NCBI RefSeq assembly: GCF_001465835.2
Contig: NZ_CP013661.2
Coordinates: forward strand, 2,472,501 to 2,536,500
Origin: Planococcus kocurii
Lineage (GTDB): Bacteria; Bacillota; Bacilli; Bacillales_A; Planococcaceae
Reading direction: 5' to 3'
DNA length: 64,000 bases
A program made the translations under genes and the position numbers. Under the pieces are notes generated by a model. The model saw only the letters and a program-made list of their open reading frames with translations. It did not search any database and was not told where the DNA came from. Within the stretch, counting starts at the first letter, position 1. Each line of letters starts with the position of its first letter. Shown here one piece after another: positions 1-7,097 of the stretch.

Positions 1-786
<786 letters not shown>

Positions 787-1024
787 AGAAAAGTGAAAAC
801 GGCCGCACAGCTCCGACAGGCATAAGACAGACCAGTAGTGTGGCGTTCTTTGCCACATAGCTGGGTTGGCTTATGACCCGAGGAGTTGGCCGTTGGAACT
901 GGATCGTAAGAAAAGTGAAAGCGGCCGCACAGCTCCGACAGGCATAAGGCAGACCAACAGTGTGGCGTTCTTTGCCACATAGCTGGGTTGGCTTATGACC
1001 CGAGGAGTTGGCCGTTGAAACTAG
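787..1024 (+). repeat. Two tandem copies of a 122-nt structured repeat
   Basis: Two copies with a period of 122 bases (787-908 and 909-1024) differ at only a few positions, apart from the divergent 3' ends. Each can fold into one long interrupted hairpin. In copy 1, CGGCC 800-804 pairs with GGCCG 888-892, CTCC 811-814 with GGAG 882-885, CATAAG 821-826 with CTTATG 870-875, and TGTGGC 839-844 with GCCACA 852-857 around a 7-nt loop. From memory, the CCGACAGGCATAAG / CTTATGACCC-GAG layout resembles a repeat scattered through Bacillaceae and Planococcaceae genomes. It lies in the atp operon 3' end before the terminator. No plausible protein is encoded here. Confidence 0.85.
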
Positions 1025-1042
1025 AAAATAAAGAAAAGCAGA

Positions 1043-1080
1043 AGCGGGCAAAAGGGCAATTGACTTTTGTCCGCTTTTTC
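1043..1080 (+). terminator. Rho-independent terminator of the atp operon
   Basis: Stem AGCGG-G-CAAAAG / CTTTTG-T-CCGCT with a 9-nt loop, followed by TTTTTC. It lies after the tandem repeats and just before ywzB. Confidence 0.8.
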
Positions 1081-1102
1081 AATTTATGAAAGGATGGATA
1101 AC

Positions 1103-1336
1103 ATGGAAAACATGATTGGACAAACAGCATTGATTTCTATTTTTAGCCATATTTTCTTCACCGGGGTTGCTTTTTATGCGATGCGTGCATTAATGTTTGA
1201 AAAATTTATTCACAAGCATCATGTGTTACAGGCCCAAATTCTATATATTTTTCTTAGTATTTCAATAGGGACAATGGTATCTACTTTTTTCCTAAATATT
1301 TCATCTTGGTCTAGGCAATTGCCTTATCTGTTTTAA
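1103..1336 (+). CDS. ywzB: DUF1146 family small membrane protein (YwzB-like)
   Basis: A 77-residue protein with two predicted membrane segments (about residues 8-28 and 44-66) and the conserved ending SRQLPYLF, which I recognise from the YwzB/DUF1146 family of Bacillales. The molecular role is unknown. The position directly after atpC and before murA is the same as in B. subtilis, which supports the call. The ATG at 1103 stands 9 bases after AAAGG; an ATG at 1094 would sit almost on the Shine-Dalgarno and is less likely. The gene lies between the atp terminator and a long hairpin, so it is probably transcribed on its own or by read-through. Confidence 0.85.
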   Translation: MENMIGQTALISIFSHIFFTGVAFYAMRALMFEKFIHKHHVLQAQILYIFLSISIGTMVSTFFLNISSWSRQLPYLF

Positions 1337-1340
1337 AATT

Positions 1341-1385
1341 GCCGTTTTGCCATGGCCTTGAAGTTCATAGCTGTGGCAAAACGGC
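1341..1385. other. Long inverted repeat downstream of ywzB
   Basis: Perfect 12-bp arms GCCGTTTTGCCA / TGGCAAAACGGC separated by 21 bases, beginning 4 bases after the ywzB stop. The run after the right arm is AAAATTAATATTTCC, not a clean T tract, so this may be an mRNA-stabilising or weak termination hairpin. The rest of the gap up to murA (about 300 bases, AT-rich) shows no gene; I see no convincing promoter hexamers there. Confidence 0.6.
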
Positions 1386-1686
1386 AAAATTAATATTTCC
1401 GGGGAAATAAAAGAGTGTATAAGGTTTACGCTAATGACAGAGGGGAAAAGGTTTAGTAGAAATACTTTTAAAACATGACTTTTAGCCTTAACGGACATAA
1501 AAGTGAATAGGTATACGAACAATGTAGTGTTCCGATTAATAATAGAACAAAATGAGAGTATAGTTGCTTGTTTTTTATTAAAAAAAAAGGTAATATGAAT
1601 AAGGTTTTGGTTCTAAATAATGACATTGGACTTTTAATTGTAGATGAGATATATAGATGAATATTAAACATATGGAGGGCATATTA

Positions 1687-2985
1687 GTGGATCAGATTAT
1701 TGTAAAAGGCGGCCAAAAGTTAAAAGGAAAGGTACGGGTAGAAGGTGCTAAAAACGCAGTTCTCCCTGTATTGGCTGGAGCATTATTGGCTTCTAAAGGC
1801 TCAAGTGTAATTAAAGAAGTACCGAATTTAGCAGATGTATACACAATCCAAGAGGTCTTGAAAAGCTTGAACGTTTCCATTGAGTATTTCCCAGAAAAAA
1901 ATGAAATGTTAATTGATTCTTCTGCAACGTTATCGAGCGAAGCACAATTTGAATATGTACGTAAAATGCGTGCCTCAATTTTGGTAATGGGACCAGTTCT
2001 TGCGCGTAATGGTTTTGCTCGTGTAGCGTTGCCAGGTGGCTGTGCAATTGGATCACGTCCCATCGATCAGCACTTAAAAGGTTTTGAAGCAATGGGTGCG
2101 AGCATTACATTTGGGAACGGATTTGTTGAAGCAAAAACAGTAGGTCGTTTACGTGGTGCGAAAATCTATTTGGATTTTCCGAGTGTAGGCGCAACTGAAA
2201 ATATTATGATGGCTGCTGCTTTAGCAGAAGGCACAACACTTATCGAAAATGCTGCTAAAGAACCTGAAATTGTTGATTTAGCTAATTACATAAATGAGAT
2301 GGGTGGTCGCGTTATTGGCGCGGGTACAGATACGATGCGCATCGAAGGGGTAGAAGAGATGCATGGTGCTGAACATTACATCATCCCAGATCGTGTTGAA
2401 GCAGGAACGTTTATGGTCGCAGCTGCAATTACAGAAGGCGATGTAACGATCGAAAACGCTGTGCCAGAACATATGACAGCATTGATTTCTAAAATGGGTG
2501 AAATGGGTGTTGATATTCAAGAAACAGCAGAGGGATTGCGTATCCGTGCAAGTCGTCCGCTCCGTTCAATCGATATCAAAACAATGCCACATCCAGGATT
2601 CCCAACAGATATGCAATCGCAGATGATGTCATTAATGCTAACTGCAACTGGCAATGGTATTTTGACGGAAACTGTTTTTGAAAATCGCTTTATGCATGTG
2701 GAAGAATTCCGTCGCATGAATGCTGCAGTTAAAATTGAAGGACGTTCGGTAATTATGGAAGGTCCCTCAAAGCTTCAAGGAGCTGAAGTTGCGGCTACAG
2801 ATTTAAGAGCTGCGGCTGCATTGATTCTTGCGGGACTTGCTGCAGATGGAATTACACGAGTAAACGAACTTTATCATTTGGATCGCGGCTATGTTAACTT
2901 TCATTTAAAACTAGCAGCTTTAGGCGCAGACATTGAGCGTGTAACTACTGAACAGATTGATGTTAAAGTTGAGCAATTGGTCTAA
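1687..2985 (+). CDS. murA: UDP-N-acetylglucosamine 1-carboxyvinyltransferase MurA
   Basis: Catalyses the first committed step of peptidoglycan synthesis in the cytosol, transferring enolpyruvate from PEP to UDP-GlcNAc. The 432-residue length is normal. Family marks: [25 protein letters not shown] near the N-terminus (with the conserved Lys/Asn of the UDP-GlcNAc site) and the catalytic loop [13 protein letters not shown], with the nucleophilic/fosfomycin-reactive Cys at about residue 119. The GTG at 1687 is chosen because GGAGGG lies 8 bases upstream; an in-frame ATG at 1657 has no ribosome site. The location next to ywzB matches B. subtilis murAA. In B. subtilis spoIID follows; here it is missing and a terminator comes instead. 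Confidence 0.95.
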   Translation: MDQIIVKGGQKLKGKVRVEGAKNAVLPVLAGALLASKGSSVIKEVPNLADVYTIQEVLKSLNVSIEYFPEKNEMLIDSSATLSSEAQFEYVRKMRASILVMGPVLARNGFARVALPGGCAIGSRPIDQHLKGFEAMGASITFGNGFVEAKTVGRLRGAKIYLDFPSVGATENIMMAAALAEGTTLIENAAKEPEIVDLANYINEMGGRVIGAGTDTMRIEGVEEMHGAEHYIIPDRVEAGTFMVAAAITEGDVTIENAVPEHMTALISKMGEMGVDIQETAEGLRIRASRPLRSIDIKTMPHPGFPTDMQSQMMSLMLTATGNGILTETVFENRFMHVEEFRRMNAAVKIEGRSVIMEGPSKLQGAEVAATDLRAAAALILAGLAADGITRVNELYHLDRGYVNFHLKLAALGADIERVTTEQIDVKVEQLV

Positions 2986-2997
2986 TACGTTTATAAA

Positions 2998-3036
2998 GGG
3001 CTTGCGGCACTGTTTACCAGTCCCGCAAGCTTTTTC
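2998..3036 (+). terminator. Terminator after murA
   Basis: GCTTGCGG / CCGCAAGC stem with a 15-nt loop followed by TTTTTC. Confidence 0.9.
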
Positions 3037-3063
3037 AATTGGTGTGAATAAATCGAGGAATTT

Positions 3064-3093
3064 TTGTCAATGAGATCTACATTATGATAAAAT
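3064..3093 (+). promoter_or_regulatory. Candidate sigma-A promoter for mbl
   Basis: TTGTCA (3064-3069) and TAAAAT (3088-3093) with an 18-base spacer, about 190 bases before the mbl start. Each hexamer has one mismatch to consensus. The phrase TTTTGTCAATGAG recurs at about 3142, so the leader carries a short direct repeat of unknown meaning. The prediction is from sequence only. Confidence 0.4.
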
Positions 3094-3279
3094 ACTCTGT
3101 TAAGAGAATCTTTTTGAAGGTACATAAAAATGGCGGGAAATTTTGTCAATGAGGAGTTTTCTATCGTTGAGTAGTAGGGAAGTCAAACTGATTTGTGCAT
3201 TTTGTACATATGCCGTTCGAAAAGCGCTAGATTATAAGTCGTCAAACGGAATAACTGGTTTAAAAGGAGTGCGAGCTTA

Positions 3280-4278
3280 ATGTTTTCTAAAGATATCGGA
3301 ATCGATCTAGGGACTGCAAATGTATTAATATATGTTAAAGGCAAAGGAATCATTTTGAACGAACCTTCAGTAGTAGCCATGGATAAGAAAACAAATGAAA
3401 TCGTGGCTATTGGAAAAGAAGCGCATAAAATGATTGGTAGAACGCCAAAACACATTGTGTCTGTCCGTCCATTGAGAGATGGAGTAATCCACGATTTTGA
3501 TGTTACTGAAGCAATGCTGAAGCACTTTATTCATATTTTAAAGTTAAAGGGTTTTATGTCAAAGCCACGCATTCTAATATGTTGTCCGACGAATGTCACG
3601 AGTATTGAACAAAATGCAATCCGTGAAGTCGCAGAAAAAGCAGGTGCCAAAAAAGTGTACGTGGAAGTCGAACCAAAAGTAGCGGCAATTGGTGCCGGTC
3701 TTGATATCTATCGACCAAACGCCAGCATGGTCATTGATATTGGTGGTGGGACGACGGATATCGCAGTTTTATCCATGGGGGATATTGTCACAAGTGAAAC
3801 CATTAAAATAGCCGGTGACCGCTTTGATCAGCAGATAATGACTTATATTAAACATCACCATAAGTTGTTGATTGGTGAAAAAACTGCCGAAAAGATTAAG
3901 CAGGAAATTGGGACAGCAGTATCGTGTACCAAAGCAAAAGAAATAGAAATACGTGGACGTGATCTGTTAACGGCTTTTCCAAAAACGTTGATCATTACTT
4001 CACCGGAAATCGAAACTGCTTTACGGGATTCGATTCAATCGATAGTTGAAGCAGCGCGAATGGTATTGGAGAAAACGCCACCTGAACTAGCGTCAGACAT
4101 TGTGGAAAGTGGCGCAATTTTAACGGGTGGTGGCGCATTAGTGGACGGGCTGGATCAGTTATTAGCCGAAAAATTAGAAATCCCTGTTTCAATTGCCGAA
4201 AATCCATTGGAATGTGTTGTGTTGGGAACGGGTCTGATGCTGGAGGCAAAAGAAAATATTTTTCGTCACAGAAAATAA
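3280..4278 (+). CDS. mbl: MreB-family actin-like cell-shape protein Mbl
   Basis: Bacterial actin homologue that guides lateral-wall peptidoglycan synthesis from the inner face of the membrane. Of 332 residues, the actin-ATPase motifs are clear: phosphate 1 (IGIDLGTANVLIYV, residues 6-19), phosphate 2 (VIDIGGGTTDIAVLS), connect motifs and the adenosine motif (ILTGGGALVDGLDQLL). Sequence and place (between murA and fabZ) fit Mbl better than MreB or MreBH. Start: AAAGGAG about 13 bases upstream of the ATG. In B. subtilis spoIIID directly precedes mbl and flhO/flhP follow; neither is present here. Probably has its own promoter upstream. Confidence 0.9.
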   Translation: MFSKDIGIDLGTANVLIYVKGKGIILNEPSVVAMDKKTNEIVAIGKEAHKMIGRTPKHIVSVRPLRDGVIHDFDVTEAMLKHFIHILKLKGFMSKPRILICCPTNVTSIEQNAIREVAEKAGAKKVYVEVEPKVAAIGAGLDIYRPNASMVIDIGGGTTDIAVLSMGDIVTSETIKIAGDRFDQQIMTYIKHHHKLLIGEKTAEKIKQEIGTAVSCTKAKEIEIRGRDLLTAFPKTLIITSPEIETALRDSIQSIVEAARMVLEKTPPELASDIVESGAILTGGGALVDGLDQLLAEKLEIPVSIAENPLECVVLGTGLMLEAKENIFRHRK

Positions 4279-4392
4279 GGGCAATCGGCAGATAGTCAAA
4301 GTAGAATATTCTAGTTATACTAACTACAGTTTATCTATTCGAGTTTTGTTTGGAATTCGATAATTCAGTAGATGGAAAGGTTGACGGAGTGA

Positions 4393-4656
4393 ATGGCTGA
4401 ACTGAAGAAAAACTTTTCTCTTCGAAAAAAAACGTCTAAAGATGCAGCAAGTACAGAGAATCCGAAAAAGACGTGGTGGGTTCAAATACGGCTGTTTCCA
4501 ATCTGGCTTCGTATTATCATTGTCATTGCATTGATTGCGTTAGCGGTTGTTTTAGGCGTCATGATTGGCTTTGGTGTCATTGGCGATGGTGAACCGGCTG
4601 ATGCGCTGAAATGGGAAACTTGGCAGCATATAGTAGATATCATGAGTGGCAAATAA
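4393..4656 (+). CDS. EpuA-type small membrane protein (often named RNA polymerase subunit beta)
   Basis: An 87-residue protein: a basic N-terminal 35 residues (LKKNFSLRKKTSKDA), one membrane helix (about residues 38-58, IWLRIIIVIALIALAVVLGVMIGFGVIGDG), and a short extracytoplasmic tail. The pattern FPIWLRI..IGFGVIGDG is that of the EpuA family, which databases commonly label DNA-directed RNA polymerase subunit beta; nothing in the sequence resembles RpoB and that label should not be read as a function. The location before fabZ is common in Bacillales. The Shine-Dalgarno ACGGAGTGA is close to the ATG. Confidence 0.8.
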   Translation: MAELKKNFSLRKKTSKDAASTENPKKTWWVQIRLFPIWLRIIIVIALIALAVVLGVMIGFGVIGDGEPADALKWETWQHIVDIMSGK

Positions 4657-4735
4657 CGAAAAACTTCACCTAGTAGATGGCACTTGAAAAAAGAGTAGTA
4701 GACACTGTAAAGTAAGATAAAAGGAGCTGGATCAA

Positions 4736-5176
4736 TTGTTGACAACAGAACAAATTCAAGCAATTTTACCTCATCGCTACCCATTTTTGATGGTAGACCG
4801 CATTTTAGAAATTGAAGCTGGCAAGAAAGCTGTTGGCTTAAAAAACGTATCGGCAAACGAAGAGTTTTTTAATGGGCATTTTCCAGGGTACCCTGTTATG
4901 CCGGGTGTTTTAATTGTTGAAGCGCTCGCACAAGTTGGTGCAGCCGCTGTTCTACAATTAGATGCCAATAAAGGCCGTCTAGCATTTTTTACAGGCATCG
5001 ACAACTGTCGATTTAAAAGACAAGTTGTGCCGGGTGATCAGTTGCGTTTAGAGGTAGTATTGACAAAATTGCGCGGTTCAATGGGCAAAGGTCATGCAAT
5101 TGCTACAGTGGATGGGGAAATTGCGTGCGAATGCGATATTCTCTTTGCACTGGGACCAGTAGCTTCAGCAGAGTAA
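4736..5176 (+). CDS. fabZ: 3-hydroxyacyl-ACP dehydratase FabZ
   Basis: Dehydrates 3-hydroxyacyl-ACP to trans-2-enoyl-ACP in type II fatty acid synthesis (cytosol). The 146 residues form the usual hot-dog fold. Catalytic His48 lies in [15 protein letters not shown] and catalytic Glu62 in [11 protein letters not shown]; the N-terminal [12 protein letters not shown] is diagnostic. The start is TTG with AAGGAG 9 bases upstream; a second TTG follows immediately at 4739. The next gene follows with about 50 bases between them. Confidence 0.96.
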   Translation: MLTTEQIQAILPHRYPFLMVDRILEIEAGKKAVGLKNVSANEEFFNGHFPGYPVMPGVLIVEALAQVGAAAVLQLDANKGRLAFFTGIDNCRFKRQVVPGDQLRLEVVLTKLRGSMGKGHAIATVDGEIACECDILFALGPVASAE

Positions 5177-5228
5177 GTTGCTAAAGCTGCACATCTAAAT
5201 TTGGCGTTTGGAAATGGAGGCTAGTCAT

Positions 5229-5615
5229 ATGTACAAATCACTGCCACCAAGTGTGAAAAGCAGTATTACAAAATCCATCTCGAAAGTATTCGAAAAATAT
5301 ATGACTCAAATTGAATGGCAAGAAGAGAAATACCAGTTAGTCGACTTTATGGCTGCTTGGAAAGCATATATTGAAAATGAGGCAAAGTGGTATAAACAAG
5401 TACCGGAAGAAACGAAGCTTGCTCCTGCATTTCACGAAAGTATTGCAGAAAGAATCAATCAAACAATTGAACGGATAGTAAACGAACCCCCTTCTGAAGA
5501 ACAAGTTGCCCGCATTGAAGCCAAACAGGAACTTTTACATACCTCTTATGACTATGCATGCAGAGCAGAAGCGGATTTTATTGAAGAAAAGCTGGTAAAA
5601 AAATCACTCGATTAA
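5229..5615 (+). CDS. Conserved hypothetical protein, 128 residues
   Basis: I do not recognise this protein. It is soluble, predicted almost all-helical, rich in Glu/Lys, with no signal peptide or membrane segment (MYKSLPPSVKSSITKSISKVF at the N-terminus; a C-terminal helix with EAKQELLHTSYDYACRAEADFIEEKL). The ATG at 5229 is preferred because TGGAGG ends 8 bases before it; an in-frame ATG at 5212 overlaps that site. It lies between fabZ and a convergent ywpF, so it is probably co-transcribed with fabZ. In B. subtilis this interval holds other genes (mscL, ywpD, ywpE). Confidence 0.75.
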   Translation: MYKSLPPSVKSSITKSISKVFEKYMTQIEWQEEKYQLVDFMAAWKAYIENEAKWYKQVPEETKLAPAFHESIAERINQTIERIVNEPPSEEQVARIEAKQELLHTSYDYACRAEADFIEEKLVKKSLD

Positions 5616-5660
5616 AGTTTGAGTAAACGAATAAACATCGCTTCCATTCATTTAAGAATA

Positions 5661-5710
5661 AAAAAGCTGTTCCTGAAAGTCAGAATGTAGACTTTCAGGA
5701 ACAGCTTTTT
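5661..5710. terminator. Bidirectional terminator
   Basis: Perfect 21-bp arms AAAAAGCTGTTCCTGAAAGT(C) / (G)ACTTTCAGGAACAGCTTTTT with an 8-nt loop, between convergent genes. A-rich 5' and T-rich 3' ends let it work on both strands. Confidence 0.93.
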
Positions 5711-5731
5711 ATATGGGATTTTAAGGTGCCA

Positions 5732-6163
5732 TTAAGTTTCGTCTTTACGAAGCCCTGGCCGCGTACGCATATCGATTTCAAAGCGTTCGAGTAAGTCTTG
5801 GCCTTCAAGTCCATCTTCTAGCAACTCTGACAGCAAAGTTTCTGCGTATTTTCGACGAGCTCGTTTTAGTGTACCTTTCATTAAGACTGAAACATGATCA
5901 CCCATGATTTTCACATCATGAACTTCTACTTCAAAAGGGGCAGGTTCGTTTCCAGGATAAGAAATGACAACTTGGACGGCGACCGTCTCTTTTGTTTTTT
6001 TTAGCTGATCAAACGTATCTTGATGTTCTAAATCAATCAGCATTTCAAGAATCCACGAGCGTTCACTATTTTCTTGGTTGATGATGATGCCGTCATTTAC
6101 CGGATAATCCGTCACTTGGTCATCTTTTTCAATACCCAATGACAGCATTTTAAATGTTTTCAT
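5732..6163 (-). CDS. ywpF: YwpF-like protein
   Basis: A 143-residue cytosolic protein without membrane segments. The start MKTFKMLSLGIEKDD, the central DHVSVLMKGTLKRARRKYAETLLSELLEDGL and the overall length match my memory of the YwpF-like family of Bacillales, whose role is not established. It is divergent from ssbB and convergent with the hypothetical gene at 5229-5615. The start is supported by GGAGGC 8 bases upstream of the ATG on the minus strand. Synteny (fabZ..ywpF..ssbB) agrees with B. subtilis. Confidence 0.8.
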   Translation of the reverse strand: MKTFKMLSLGIEKDDQVTDYPVNDGIIINQENSERSWILEMLIDLEHQDTFDQLKKTKETVAVQVVISYPGNEPAPFEVEVHDVKIMGDHVSVLMKGTLKRARRKYAETLLSELLEDGLEGQDLLERFEIDMRTRPGLRKDET

Positions 6164-6452
6164 TTAGCAATGCCTCCTATACAACTTTGTTTCAGTATAG
6201 CATATAGAAGATTTGGCTGGCATACTGAAAAAGCTTGTTTGGAAATATCCAGATTCTACTAAAAATCAGTTTTGATTTGCGGTGCACTCGTATGAAAACT
6301 GAACAAACTCAACTAATAGCAGCGAAAACTATTTTTAGCAATCGATCAAAAATGAAATATGATAGAGGAAAAGCCCCAAAAAATTATTTTTCCTACTTTG
6401 CAAAGAATTCAATCTTCTTAGTATGCTCTAGTTAAGTAAAGGGGGTGAGAAA

Positions 6453-6863
6453 ATGAATCAAGTTGGGATTGTAGGGCGTTTAACAAAAGATCCATCCATG
6501 CGCGTCATGAATGAAGGTCGGATACATACTTCCTTCATCGTTGCAGTTTCGAGAAACTACAAAAATCAGAAAGGAGAAATAGAAACAGATTTTGTACTTT
6601 GTTCCAGCTGGGGAAAACCGGCGCATAATGTCTCGAAATACTGCGTCAAAGGTTCACTCGTCGCAGTTACGGGACGTCTTCAGTCACGCTCCTACGATAA
6701 AGAAGACGGCACACGTATTTATGTGACAGAAGTACTCGGTGATCAAATTCGATTCCTCGATAAAAGAAAGTCACAAGAAGAAAATGCTCCGCAGTCAGAA
6801 GTGCCGCAAAACGATGCAGACTTCGATTTCCAACCGCCACAAACTGAACAAATCAATGCATAA
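6453..6863 (+). CDS. ssbB: Single-stranded DNA-binding protein, SsbB type
   Basis: Binds single-stranded DNA through an OB fold (about residues 1-103; VGIVGRLTKDPSMR, FVLCSSWGKPAHNVSKYCVKGSLVAVTGRLQSRSYD). The 136-residue protein has only a short tail ending QTEQINA and lacks the DDDIPF-like acidic tip by which SsbA recruits partners, which fits the SsbB class used in natural transformation. The gene order ywpF-ssbB-ywqA is that of B. subtilis ssbB. AAAGGGGGTGAG precedes the ATG. The 290-base gap upstream is AT-rich with no gene. Confidence 0.9.
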   Translation: MNQVGIVGRLTKDPSMRVMNEGRIHTSFIVAVSRNYKNQKGEIETDFVLCSSWGKPAHNVSKYCVKGSLVAVTGRLQSRSYDKEDGTRIYVTEVLGDQIRFLDKRKSQEENAPQSEVPQNDADFDFQPPQTEQINA

Positions 6864-6890
6864 ATGAGTAAACAAAGGAGGCACTTAGCT

Positions 6891-7034
6891 ATGCCAAAAG
6901 ATGTGCAGCTGCAGCTAGAAGTGCATATGGAGCAATTAATCAAACTAACGGCTTTGCTCCATCAACGATTGGCAGAGGCCGAGCGGGAACTAAGTGAACT
7001 GAAAGTGATTTTCCGTTCGATTCAAAAAGGGTGA
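6891..7034 (+). CDS. Small coiled-coil protein, 47 residues
   Basis: A short gene translating to MPKDVQLQLEVHMEQLIKLT and continuing through a Leu/Glu-rich helix to IQKG. Heptad-like spacing of Leu/Ile suggests a single amphipathic or coiled-coil helix. Strong support for translation comes from AAAGGAGG 9 bases before the ATG and from the position 27 bases after the ssbB stop and just before a terminator. It is probably the last gene of the ssbB transcript. Function unknown. Confidence 0.7.
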   Translation: MPKDVQLQLEVHMEQLIKLTALLHQRLAEAERELSELKVIFRSIQKG

Positions 7035-7055
7035 GTATTCGCGTCTAAAAGGGGA

Positions 7056-7085
7056 AATCCGGCCAGGTGGGGACCTGGCCGGATT
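7056..7085. terminator. Bidirectional terminator between ssbB unit and ywqA
   Basis: AATCCGGCCAGGT / ACCTGGCCGGATT perfect 13-bp arms with a 4-nt loop; ATTT on the + side and A/T-rich on the other. It separates convergent transcription units. Confidence 0.85.
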
Positions 7086-7097
7086 ATTTAACGCTAA

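Noticed and set aside
4393-4656. Naming this gene as RNA polymerase subunit beta
   Set aside because: It is an 87-residue single-helix membrane protein; the database label for the EpuA family is not supported by the sequence.
6325-6391. ComK-like AT boxes (AAAA-N5-TTTT) upstream of ssbB
   Set aside because: Only one box (6378-6390) is exact; the second candidate has TTTA and the spacing of about 40 bases is not a known K-box distance. AT-rich context makes chance likely.
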